A stretch of DNA of 35,276 bases from Verrucomicrobiota bacterium. GTDB taxonomy: Bacteria; Verrucomicrobiota; Verrucomicrobiia; Opitutales; Opitutaceae. The notes under the pieces were generated by a model. It saw only the letters and a list, made by a program, of their open reading frames with translations. It ran no database searches and was not told the DNA's origin. A program made the position numbers and the translations under genes. This document shows, one piece after another, positions 18,293 to 28,000 of this stretch; within the stretch, counting starts at the first letter, position 1, and each line of letters begins with the position of its first letter. The stretch is taken from NCBI GenBank assembly GCA_018239845.1, contig JAFEGO010000035.1, forward strand, positions 1 to 35,276. Direction: 5' to 3'.

Positions 18293-18865
18293 TCAGCCCG
18301 CCGCCTGCGCATCCGCGAGCAGCCGCTCGCGCAGCCAGTCGTTGACGACGCAGTCGATCGCCAGGTGTATCCGGTCTGTCACGCCGCGGTTGTTCACGCT
18401 GTGGGTCAGGTTGAAATCGTTGTACCAGCACTCACCCTCGGCCATGACCACCCGCTCGCCGCCGAGCACGAAGAACACCTCCGGATTGGTGTGGACCGGG
18501 ATGTGCAGCCGCACCTCGCCGTCCTCGAAGCCGAGGTTGTAGTCCTTGTGCGCCTTGATGGACGAGCCCGCCTTCAGCCGGAGAAAGCGCACGGCCAGCT
18601 GCGGACAGGGGAAATAGGCGAGCACCTCGCGCACGTAAGGGCAGCGGGCGAGCAGCGGGGTGTCGGCGAATTGATCGCCCTTGGTCGGATCCGGATAGAT
18701 CTGCGTGGCCGACCCGCCGATCGAGCGCAGCGCCACCACGCTCCAGTCCCCCTGATAGTACGCCTGGTTGAAGTGCGGGATGTATTCGCTGTCGACGATG
18801 CCCCTCAGATCCGCCTGCAGGCGCTGCGCATCGAAGGCCACGGAAAGCTTGAAACTGGACTGCAT
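18293..18865 (-). CDS. Aspartyl/asparaginyl beta-hydroxylase-type 2OG-Fe(II) oxygenase
   Basis: A 190-residue protein matching the catalytic domain of aspartyl/asparaginyl beta-hydroxylases (PF05118-like), iron- and 2-oxoglutarate-dependent enzymes that hydroxylate Asp or Asn side chains. The first metal His is in IKAHKDYNLG (middle of the protein). It is followed by VRLHIPVHTNPEVFFVLGG, the ECWYNDFNLTHSVNN segment with the second His, and DRIHLAIDC, whose Arg would bind 2-oxoglutarate. The ATG at 18865 was chosen; the upstream TTG adds 4 residues. It faces the first sulfotransferase and is divergent from the second Nif11-like gene with a 129-bp gap. There is no signal peptide, so it acts in the cytoplasm. 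The substrate is unknown. Confidence 0.85.
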   Translation of the reverse strand: MQSSFKLSVAFDAQRLQADLRGIVDSEYIPHFNQAYYQGDWSVVALRSIGGSATQIYPDPTKGDQFADTPLLARCPYVREVLAYFPCPQLAVRFLRLKAGSSIKAHKDYNLGFEDGEVRLHIPVHTNPEVFFVLGGERVVMAEGECWYNDFNLTHSVNNRGVTDRIHLAIDCVVNDWLRERLLADAQAAG

Positions 18866-18994
18866 CCGCGCAGCCAACGGCCCCGGCCATGCCCGCGCAA
18901 CACCAACCGTCAGATAACTTGACGGACCCGCGCTCCGCCCGTTGACCTGCCCGCCTCATTTCTCATTCTGCCCGCCGTCCAACCCGAATCCCGC

Positions 18995-19231
18995 ATGGAA
19001 AGCTCCGCCCCCGCACCGACCGAGGCCACCCGCGCCTTCCAGGAATTTTGTGCCCTGGTGGTGCAGGATCAGACCCTGTTCGATGCGTTGCGCGCCGAGT
19101 TCGACGTCTATTCATTTCGGCGGGCCGTGGTGGCGGCCGGACTCGCCCGCGGTTTTTCGTTCACCGAGGAGGAAGTTCGAGCCGGTCTGCTCACCGCGCG
19201 CCAGACCTGGCGGGATCGCTTGAACCCATGA
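18995..19231 (+). CDS. Nif11-like small protein, copy 2
   Basis: A 78-residue protein with a clearer Nif11-like pattern than copy 1: FQEFCALVVQDQTLFDALRA, then VVAAGLARGFSFTEEEVRAG and a tail ending TWRDRLNP. Residues shared with copy 1 include LV..x..LF..L.AE, a central V...A...G, S.EE..A and AR..W..R. Its stop overlaps the second sulfotransferase start (ATGA, 19228-19231), exactly as in copy 1. There is no leader cleavage site or core peptide, so it is not a typical RiPP precursor. It lies just after the 129-bp divergent gap with the beta-hydroxylase. Confidence 0.75.
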   Translation: MESSAPAPTEATRAFQEFCALVVQDQTLFDALRAEFDVYSFRRAVVAAGLARGFSFTEEEVRAGLLTARQTWRDRLNP

Positions 19232-20220
19232 ACCCCGCTTCCTTCCGCGGCTGGACGCCCATCCGCATCTACCCGGGCGCCGACGGCCTGATGGTCGACT
19301 GGTGCCATCTCGGGGAACAGCGTTTCGTCGAGCCATTCTTCGATCAGTCCGTGTCCGGCGCGTTGCGCAATCCCGCGCAGCGGCTTTTCCGGCGGCAGAC
19401 CCCCATCGCCTTCCTTGCGGACTTTGCCCGCGAGTGCCCGGGGCTGCCGCCCTCGGCGCTGATCTACCATCTGTCCCGCTCGGGGTCCACGCTCGTGACC
19501 CAGATGCTTGCCCAGATCCCGCACAACCTCGTCGTGTCCGACGCTCCGCCCCTGGATCGGGTGATCAATGCGCAGCTGCATGATCATGCCGTGACCGACG
19601 AGCAGCGCATCCTCTGGCTGCGCGGCCTGGTCAGCGCGCTCGGGCAGCCCCGCCACGGCGAAACCCGGTTTTTCCTCAAGCTCGACAGTTGGCACATCCT
19701 GCAGCTGCCGCTGATCCAGCGGGCCTTCCCGACGGTGCCGTGGATTTTCCTCTACCGCGATCCGCTCGACGTCCTGCTCTCGCATCATCAGGTCCGCGGC
19801 ACCCAGGTCCTCCCCGGCGTCCTGCCGGCCGGGCTCTTCGACCTCGATCCGCCGTGGGCGCCGCCCGCCACCTTCGACGACTATGCCGCCCGGGTGATCG
19901 CGCAGCTGGCCCAGGCCGCTATCCGGCACACCACCGCGGGACGCGGCCGGTTCGTCCACTACACCGAGCTGCCAGGCGCGGTCGAGGAACTTTGTAACTT
20001 TTTTTTCGATACGAGACTCGTCCCAACGGAAGTCGCCGCGATGCAACAGGCCCTGCCCTTCCACGCCAAGCACCCCCACCTCCCGTTTGTGGATGCGACA
20101 GCAGCGCGCCGCGCGGCGGCCGGCCCCGAGCTCCTCGCCCTGGCGCAGACCTGGCTGGCCGAGCCGTACGTGCGGCTGGAGGCCATCCGGCTGAGTCAGC
20201 CGCCGCTGCACCGCACCTGA
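19228..20220 (+). CDS. Sulfotransferase family protein, copy 2
   Basis: A 330-residue paralogue of the 17310 protein. PAPS motifs are LIYHLSRSGSTL (residues about 78-89) and FLYRDPLDVLLSHH (about 174-187). The N-terminal FRGWTPIRIYPGADGLMVDW and the stretch SGALRNPAQRLFRRQTP match copy 1 (ALRNPARQLFRRQTG). The two proteins are clearly homologous but well diverged, so the duplication is old and the substrates may differ. It overlaps the Nif11-like gene by 4 bp and its stop lies 7 bp from the stop of the convergent GNAT gene. The frame is open 60 codons upstream, but that region is the Nif11-like gene in another frame. Confidence 0.85.
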   Translation: MNPASFRGWTPIRIYPGADGLMVDWCHLGEQRFVEPFFDQSVSGALRNPAQRLFRRQTPIAFLADFARECPGLPPSALIYHLSRSGSTLVTQMLAQIPHNLVVSDAPPLDRVINAQLHDHAVTDEQRILWLRGLVSALGQPRHGETRFFLKLDSWHILQLPLIQRAFPTVPWIFLYRDPLDVLLSHHQVRGTQVLPGVLPAGLFDLDPPWAPPATFDDYAARVIAQLAQAAIRHTTAGRGRFVHYTELPGAVEELCNFFFDTRLVPTEVAAMQQALPFHAKHPHLPFVDATAARRAAAGPELLALAQTWLAEPYVRLEAIRLSQPPLHRT

Positions 20221-20227
20221 CCGACCC

Positions 20228-20743
20228 TCAGGCCTCGCGCCTGCCCGGCGGCCACCACTCTATGCTGAGGTGGATGCCGTCGTCCTCCGTGGCCATCCAG
20301 CCTAGCCGCTGCCACAGTTTCCACGCGCGGTTCGACTTCAGCACATGGGCGATCAGCGGCCGGCCCGTGCGCTCCGCCTCCGCCATCACGTGCGCCAGCA
20401 ACTGCCGGCCTAGCCCTGCACTGTTATGCTCCACGCCGTCCACGACAAAGATCGGCAGGGTCCCGATATCCACGATCCGAATCGCCTCGGTCTCACGATT
20501 CAGCACCAAGGCCCCCATGGGCACCCCTTGCACCGTCGCGATCGTGGTTTCAGCCTGCGGAAACTGCAGGCGGTACCCTTGCTGCCTCATTCGGTACTGC
20601 ATGCTCAGAAAGACCTGTTGCTGCTCCACGCCCCACCCGGTCAAAGCCATCTCCTCGGCGCGCTCCGCCGCGTAGAGCCGATACAAAAAATCCTCATCCC
20701 CGGGTCGGACATCGCGCAGCTCAAATGCAAAAGAGTTGTTCAT
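20228..20743 (-). CDS. GNAT-family N-acetyltransferase
   Basis: A 171-residue GNAT protein, which would use acetyl-CoA to acetylate an amine. It opens FELRDVRPGDEDFLYRLYA, the usual GNAT first strand and helix. The acetyl-CoA loop is near residue 115 (NSAGLGRQLLAHVMAEA), and the late segment LIAHVLKSNRAWKLWQRLGW is the typical motif B. An earlier ATG at 20788 would add 15 residues. The later start is preferred because FELRDVRPGD is the natural family opening; this choice is not certain. It converges with sulfotransferase copy 2 (7 bp between stops) and is divergent from the first collar gene. I recall GNAT genes beside MdpB-like collar genes elsewhere, which supports a functional link. Confidence 0.85.
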   Translation of the reverse strand: MNNSFAFELRDVRPGDEDFLYRLYAAERAEEMALTGWGVEQQQVFLSMQYRMRQQGYRLQFPQAETTIATVQGVPMGALVLNRETEAIRIVDIGTLPIFVVDGVEHNSAGLGRQLLAHVMAEAERTGRPLIAHVLKSNRAWKLWQRLGWMATEDDGIHLSIEWWPPGRREA

Positions 20744-20865
20744 GCGGAGACCAAAAATCAGCGGCTTAGGTAGAATATCCCAATGCATTTATCTTGGTTT
20801 TTAGGTGATTCAACTCATCTCTCTCATAGTCCCCCACCTACGCACGCCTCCAACTCACGATCACC
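20744..20865. promoter_or_regulatory. Divergent intergenic region between GNAT and collar genes
   Basis: The 122 bp are notably AT-richer than the window (gcatttatcttggtttttag). They must hold promoters for the collar pair and the GNAT gene. On the minus strand TTGAAT near 20814-20809 is a possible -35, but no convincing -10 was found. On the plus strand TTGGTT at 20794-20799 is equally weak. No operator palindrome was seen. Confidence 0.4.
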
Positions 20866-21378
20866 ATGGCTGAACCCTTCATCGGACAAATCATCCCCTG
20901 CGCCTTTAATTTCGCGCCCCGCGGCTATGCGCTCTGCAACGGTCAGTTACTGACCATTCAGTCGAACACTGCGCTTTTCTCCCTGCTCGGCACCTATTAT
21001 GGCGGTGACGGCCGAACCACCTTCGGTCTCCCCGATCTGCGTGGTCGCATCACGATTCATCAGAATCAAACGACCTACGTCATCGGCCAGACCGGCGGCG
21101 AGGAAACCCACTCGCTCCTGCTTACGGAAATGCCCCAGCACAACCATGTGCTGAATGCCACCAATGCCGTAGCCACGGCCCACACACCGAATGGCAATTT
21201 CCTCGCGGCCACGACCAGGGCCGATGCCGCGCACTACGCCGCCTCCTCCGATGGTTCGACGCTGGCCGCGACCACCGTGGCCATCGCCGGTGGCAGCCAG
21301 CCCCACAACAACCTGCCGCCCTACACGGTCGTGAATTACTGCATTGCCACCGTGGGTATTTTCCCGAGCCGCAACTGA
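20866..21378 (+). CDS. Tail-collar domain protein, MdpB-like, copy 1
   Basis: A 170-residue protein of the phage tail collar family (PF07484-like), close to the microcystin-dependent protein MdpB group. It opens EPFIGQIIPCAFNFAPRGYA, continues LCNGQLLTIQSNTALFSLLG and TYYGGDGRTTFGLPDLRGR, the hallmark of the family. It ends GGSQPHNNLPPYTVVNYCIA with the terminus FPSRN. There is no signal peptide. Collar proteins trimerise in phage tail tips; bacterial MdpB-like forms usually occur outside prophages and their role is unsettled. Cys24 and the Cys in NYCIA are shared with copy 2. It starts a two-gene unit with copy 2 (30 bp gap). Confidence 0.92.
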   Translation: MAEPFIGQIIPCAFNFAPRGYALCNGQLLTIQSNTALFSLLGTYYGGDGRTTFGLPDLRGRITIHQNQTTYVIGQTGGEETHSLLLTEMPQHNHVLNATNAVATAHTPNGNFLAATTRADAAHYAASSDGSTLAATTVAIAGGSQPHNNLPPYTVVNYCIATVGIFPSRN

Positions 21379-21408
21379 TCCGGGCATCCCCCGCAGCCCT
21401 TTACCTCC

Positions 21409-21936
21409 ATGGCCTCCCAACCCTACATCGGGATGATTTACTCCTTCGGGTTCAATTTTGCCCCCCGAGGCTGGCATCTTTGCGATGGATCCCTCCTGCC
21501 CATCTCGCAGTATACTGCTCTTTACGCCATCATCGGCACGACCTATGGCGGCGATGGCATCTCGACTTTTGGCCTGCCCGATCTGCGCGGACGCACCCTC
21601 GTCCACCAAGGACAGGGACCCGGCTTGGGTATCCGCGTGATGGGCCAGATGGCCGGTGCCGAGACCGTCACCCTGGCCAGCACCGAGATCCCTGCGCATT
21701 CACACTTGATTGCCGCTTCCAATGCCGTCGGCACCACGCGCGCGCCCTCCGGGGCTTTCCCCGCTGCGACCAGCCGCGCCGAGGCCAACGACTACGCCGC
21801 CGCCAATGATGGCTCCGCGCTCAGTGCTCAATCGGTCGGCCTCACCGGTGGCAGTCAGCCGCACAACAACCTGCCGCCCTATCTGGTGGTGAATTACTGT
21901 ATCGCCCTCGAGGGCGTCTTCCCGGCCCGAAACTGA
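21409..21936 (+). CDS. Tail-collar domain protein, MdpB-like, copy 2
   Basis: A 175-residue paralogue of the preceding protein. It has GWHLCDGSLLPISQYTALYA, TTYGGDGISTFGLPDLRGR and the same C-terminal GGSQPHNNLPPYLVVNYCIA, ending FPARN. Compared with copy 1 it carries a few more residues after the DLRGR segment (HQGQGPGLGIRVMGQ). The two genes form a tandem pair, and a strong terminator follows at 21960. Divergence between the pair suggests two collar subunits with separate partners or positions, not a recent duplication. No phage structural genes are near. Confidence 0.92.
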   Translation: MASQPYIGMIYSFGFNFAPRGWHLCDGSLLPISQYTALYAIIGTTYGGDGISTFGLPDLRGRTLVHQGQGPGLGIRVMGQMAGAETVTLASTEIPAHSHLIAASNAVGTTRAPSGAFPAATSRAEANDYAAANDGSALSAQSVGLTGGSQPHNNLPPYLVVNYCIALEGVFPARN

Positions 21937-21959
21937 TTTTGCCTTTAACCTCAATTTGT

Positions 21960-21997
21960 GGGGTGCCGTGCGTCCCGCGGCACCCCTTTTTATTTTC
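21960..21997 (+). terminator. Rho-independent terminator after the collar pair
   Basis: A perfect 9-bp stem (ggggtgccg at 21960-21968, cggcacccc at 21978-21986) around a 9-base loop is followed at once by tttttatttt. It isolates the giant repeat gene from the collar genes. Confidence 0.92.
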
Positions 21998-22053
21998 CGT
22001 CCCTTCCTAGCCGGGGCTCCCTCCGGTTCATTTATTCCGCCTCCCTCCGCTTC

Positions 22054-25000
22054 ATGAATCCCGTTTCCGCCCTCCGCCACCGCCTCGCCGCCTGCCTGCC
22101 GTCGTCCCGCGCCGCCCGCCCGTTGGCCGCGGTTTCGGCCGCCTTCCTGCTGGCGGTCCGCCTCGCGGCCACGCCGCAGGGCGTGAGCATCGGCGACCTC
22201 GTGGTGGCGGATGCGGGCGCCTCTTCCCTCAACGCCGCGCTGATCCAGGTGGCCCCTGCGACCGGGACCAAGACCACGCTCAGCGGCAGTGGTGCCACGA
22301 TGGATACGCCGCGCATCATCGCCCCCGCCTCCACCACCGCGGTCTATTATTACGAAGCCGCCGACGCGACCAACGCCGGCAAGATCGTCCTCTTCAATCC
22401 CTCGACCGGCGTCCGCAGCGTCATCCCTGGCAGCGCCTTCACGGCCGTCACGGATATGGCCTGGAATTCCCTCACCTCGCGCCTCCTCGTCGCTGATGCC
22501 GGCACCTCCTCCGCCACCGCCGTGATCTACAGTGTCGATCCCTCGACCGGCACCCGCACCACCATCACCGGCAACGGCACCGGCAGCGGCGCCTCGCTCG
22601 ATATTCCCCGCCATCTTACCTGCTCGCCCACCGGCACGATCTACTACTCCGAGTCTCAGGATGCCACGAACGCCGGCAAGCTCGTCTCCGTCGTGCCCGC
22701 CACCGGCGTCCGCACCGTCGTCGCCGGCAGCGCCTTCTCCGCCATCAGCGCCCTCAACTGGGATGCCGTCAATTCCCGCCTCATCGTCACCGACGCGGGC
22801 ACCTCGGCGTCCAATGCCACGATTTACGGCGTCGATCCCTCCACCGGCGCGCGCACCACCCTCACCGGCAACGGCACCGGCAGCGGCGCCTCGCTCGACA
22901 CCCCCCGCTACGCGGCGACCTCGAGCACCGGCGCGATTTATTACTACGAGTCGGCCGATGCGACCAACGCCGGCAAGGTCGTCTCGGTCACCCCCGCCAC
23001 CGGTGCGCGCACCGCTTTGGCCAGCAGCGCTTATACCGCCTTCTCCGCGCTTTCCGTTGTGCCCTCGAGTCTGCCCTCCCCCAGCGCCCTCGGCTCTGCC
23101 GCCTCCGTCACCATCGCCGACACCCTGAGCTACACTCTGCCCGCCGGTAACAATCGCCTGCTGGTCGTCACCGCTTCCCATCCCGACAATGGGGGCGTGG
23201 CGCTCACTTCCGTGACCTTTGGCACCCAGGCGATGACCCAAGCCGTGCTCAGCACCGATGGCTCGGCGGCGATCGATTCGATCTGGATTCTGCCCATGGG
23301 CTCCAGCGGTGCTCCCACCACGGCGACCATCACCGTGACGCGCAATGCCGGCGCGTCCACCCGCCTCTGCGCCTTCATTTCGGCCCAGGCCTTCAAGGAT
23401 GCCAACCAGAGCTCGCCGATTCAGACCGTCTCTGCGGCCAATGTCAGCGGCGGCACCGGCAACTCCACCCTGACGATCACCAGCTCCGCGACCGACACGC
23501 TGTTCGACCTTTTTGATGCCTTCTCCAGCAGCAACAGCCTCACGGCGACCGCCGGCAGCAACCAGACCGCGATCTCCAATTCCGCCGTTTACGAACTCAA
23601 GAACGCGGGTGTAGCCAATTACGCCGGCTATGGTTTGTGGAAGACCTCCACCAAGGCCGGCACCGGTGCGACGACCAACACCTCCTGGACCTCCAACGAC
23701 AGCGCCTACCTCTCCGCCGCGATCAGCATCAAGCAGGCGCCAGCCGTCTCCAGCCCGACCATCACCTCCCCGACCAAGACCGCCATCACTGGCACCACGG
23801 CCACCCTCGGGGCCAACGTCACCGCGGATGGCGGCTCTGCCATCACCAAGCGAGGCGTGCTCTACGCCCCGAGCAGCACCAACACCAATCCCACCGTGGG
23901 CGGCACCGGCGTCCTCGAGGTTGACGATTCCTCCCTGACCACCGGCGTCTTCACGGCGGCAGTGACCGGCCTCTCCCCCAGCACCGCCTATTCCTATGTC
24001 GGCTTTGTGGCAACCTCCTCGGGCACCAGTTACACGACCGTGGATACCTTCACCACGTCCGCAGTCTTGTCCTCCATCGTTGTGACGCCGGCCAACCCGA
24101 GCATCTCCCGGGGCGCCACCCAGCAGTTCGCCGCCACCGGCTACTACAGCGATACCAGCAGCCAGAATTTGACCGGCTTGGTCACCTGGTCTTCCGCCAC
24201 CACGGCCAACGCGACGATCGACAGCGCAGGCCTCGCCACCGGCGCCGGCGTCGGCACCAGCACCATCACTGCGACCAGCGGCTCCGTCAGCGGCTCCACG
24301 ACCCTGACCGTCACCGCGCCGACCATCACCCTCTCGCCCACCACGCTGACCGCCGCCACCGTAGCTTCCGCTACCAGCCAGACCATCACCGCCTCCGGCG
24401 GCACGGCGACGTATAGCTACGCCGTCACCGCCGGTGCGCTCCCCGCCGGACTGACCCTGGCGACCAACGGCGCCCTCTCCGGCACCCCCACCGCCGCCGG
24501 CACCTTCAACTTCACCATCACCGCCACCGATTCCAGCACCGGCACCAGCGCGCCCTTCACCGGTAGCCGCGCCTATTCGCTGACCGTCAGTGCGCCGACC
24601 ATCACCCTCTCGCCCACCAGCCTGACTAATCCCGCCGTCGGTTCGCCCACGAGCCAGACCCTCACCGCTTCGGGCGGCACGGCGACTTATACGTATGCCG
24701 TCACCGCAGGTGCTCTCCCCGCCGGGCTGACCCTATCCTCCAGTGGCTCCCTCACCGGTACAGCCACGGCGGCCGGCACCTTCAACTTCACCGTCACCGC
24801 CACCGACTCCAGCACCGGTACCGGCGCGCCCTTCACCGGCAGCCGCGCGTACTCGCTGACCGTCAGTGCGCCGACGATCACCCTCTCGCCCACCACGCTG
24901 ACCGCCGCCACCGTGGCCTCCGGCACCAGCCAGACCCTCACCGCTTCGGGCGGCACGGCCGGTTATACATACGCGGTCACCGCCGGCGCCCTGCCCGCCG

Positions 25001-28000
25001 GCGTCACCCTCTCCACCGGCGGCGCGCTCTCCGGCACGCCCACCGCGGGCGGCACGTTTAACTTCACGGTGACAGCCACCGACTCCAGCACCGGCTCCGG
25101 TCCCTTCACCGGCAGCCGCGCGTACTCGCTGACCGTCAGTGCGCCGACGATCACCCTCTCGCCCACCACGCTGACCGCCGCCACCGTGGCATCCGCCACG
25201 AGTCAGGCCATCACCGCCTCCGGAGGCACGGCGACTTATACGTATGCCATCACCGCGGGCGCTCTCCCCGCCGGGCTGACGCTGGCGACCAACGGCACCC
25301 TCGCCGGCACTCCGACCGCGGGCGGCACCTATAACTTCACCGTCACCGCCACCGATTTCAGCACCGGCTCCGGTCCCTTCACCGGCAGCCGCGCCTACTC
25401 GCTCACCGTCAATGCGCCGACCATCACCCTGTCGCCCTCCACGTTGACTGCCGCCTCCATCGCCACCGCCACGAGCCAGACCATCACAGCTTCGGGCGGC
25501 ACCGCCGGTTATACGTATGCGGTCACCGCCGGCTCGCTGCCGCCGGGCCTCAGCCTCAGCACCGACGGCACCATCACCGGCACGGCCACAGGTGGCGGCA
25601 CGTATAATTTCACTGTCACGGCCACCGATTCCAGCACGGGCTCCGGTCCCTTCACCGGCAGTCGCGCCTACGCCCTGACGGTCAACGCGCCGACCATCAC
25701 CCTCTCGCCCACGACGTTGACCGCCGTCACCGTGGCCTCCGCCACCAGCCAGACCATCACGGCTTCGGGCGGCACCGCCGGTTACACCTACGCGATCACC
25801 GCGGGCGCCTTGCCCAGCGGTCTCACCCTCGCCACTGGCGGCACGATCTCCGGCACGCCAACCGCGGGCGGCGTGTTTAACTTCACTGTCACCGCCACCG
25901 ACTCCAGCACGGGCAGCGGACCCTTTACCGGTAGCCGCGCTTACGCGCTCACGGTGAATCCTCCGACCATCACCCTCGCGCCCACCACGCTGACGGCCGC
26001 CACCGTGGCTTCCGCCACGAGCCAGACCATCACCGCTTCCGGTGGTACGGCGACTTATACGTATGCCATCACCGCGGGCGCTTTGCCGGCGGGCGTCAGC
26101 CTCGCCACCGATGGCACGCTCTCAGGCACACCCACTGCGGGCGGCACGTTTAACTTCACCGTCACCGCCACCGATTCCAGCACGGGCTTCGGTCCTTTCG
26201 TCGGCACCCAGACCTACAGTCTCATGGTCAATGTCCCGGTCATCAGCCTTGCGCCTTCCACGGCGTTGCCCGACAGCATCATTGATCGGACCTACACCCA
26301 TTCAGTCACCGCCTTGGGTGGCACGGCACCCTACACTTTCGCCGTGACCGCTGGCGCGCTTCCGCCCGGTCTTACGCTGGATTCAAGCGGCCAGGTCAGC
26401 GGCACCCCGACGGCGAGCGGCACGTTTAGCTTCGCCATCACGGCCACCGACTCCAGCACCGGCACCGGTCCCTACAGCGGCGCCCGCATCTATTCGATCA
26501 TCATCTCCACCGTCCCCACGGTGACTTCGCCCACCAGCGCAGACGCCACCGGCAATAGCGCCACCCTCGGAGGCGAGGTTTCGTCCGACGGCAGCTCCGC
26601 CGTCACCGCGCGCGGCATCGTGCTCAGCGTCACCTCTGTCAACGCCGAGCCGCGTCTGGGCGGCACGGGTGTCATCGATGTTCCTGCCGCCGGCACCACC
26701 GGTGTCTTTACGGTGCCGGCGGGTGGCTTCGTCCTGAACACAACGTATTCGTACGCGGCCTACGCCACCAATGCCGTCGGCACCTCCTACTCCGCCACCG
26801 GCACCTTCACCACGGCCAGCACCGGCAGCCTGCGCGACAACTCGCCGGCTGATTTCGATACCGGCATCACCGATGGCCTGAGCACGACGGAAAGCCCCGG
26901 GGACCTCGTGCTCGCCACGTCCACCGAGCCCGATCAGGAAAACACCACTATTGGCTCCGGCAGCACCGGCATCTCCACCAGCATCTGGGGTGGCCAGAGC
27001 TTTACGCCGTCCACCAGCGGATTCCTGACCTCCATCCAGCTCAACCTGTTCGCCACGGGCGTGACCGGCACCACGCCGGATATCACCGTGAGCATCCGCG
27101 CGGTCGATGTGAATGGTCTCCCCACCGGGGCCGATCTGGCCACCGCCACGATCGCGGGCTTCAGCAGCAGCACGCCGGCTGATCACACCGCCGAGTTCAC
27201 CCAGCCTGTCATGGTAACCGCAGGCGTGCAATACGCCTTCCTCGTCCGCCCGGTGAGCAATCCCTCGGCCGGCTCTTACAATCTCAGCCGCAGCGGCACC
27301 TCCAACACGGGTGACGATGTCTATCCCGGCGGCGTCCGCCTCCAGGGTCCGGCCAGCGGTACGATCTGGGCCGTTGTCCTCACTCCGGCGGGCACTGGCA
27401 CCACCACCGACCTCGTCTTCAAGGTCTATGTTGATCGCAATTCCGGCACTTTCACCTCATCTGTGAAGGACAGCCATCTTCCGGACGGTACCACCCACTG
27501 GACCACCCTCGCGTGGTCGGCTGACACGCCGGAGGGCACGAGCCTCAAGTTCCAGGTTGCCGCCAGCGACAACTCGGACGGTCCCTTCACCTTCGTCGGC
27601 CCCGATGGCACGGCCTCCACCTACTTCACGGAAAGCGGCGCCAACCTCATCCAGTTCTACGGCCACCGCTACCTGCAGTACCGCGCCTTCCTCGCCACCT
27701 CGGACGCTTTCGTCACGCCCGTGCTGCATGATGTAACGCTCGGTTACGACCTTGTCGCTCCGCCCGCGCTCACTGCCACGGCGGCGACGGATGTCACCGG
27801 CATCTCCGTTACGCTCGGCGGCAACGTCACCTTCGACGGCGGCGGCATCATCAGCGCTCGCGGCATCGTGCTCAGCCCGACCGCCACCAACGCCAATCCC
27901 ACGCTCGACGGCCAGGGCGTCATCGTCCTCCCCGCGTCCACCAACGGCACCGGCGCCTACACCGTGGCCGCCACGGAGCTCACCCGCGGCACCGATTACT

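Noticed and set aside
17080..19231. Nif11-like genes as RiPP precursors
   Set aside because: No double-Gly-type cleavage site or core peptide follows the leader-like domain, and no lanthionine synthetase, cyclodehydratase or peptidase transporter is near.
20866..21936. Collar genes as part of a prophage
   Set aside because: No other tail, capsid, lysis, integrase or terminase genes; MdpB-like collar genes commonly stand outside prophages.
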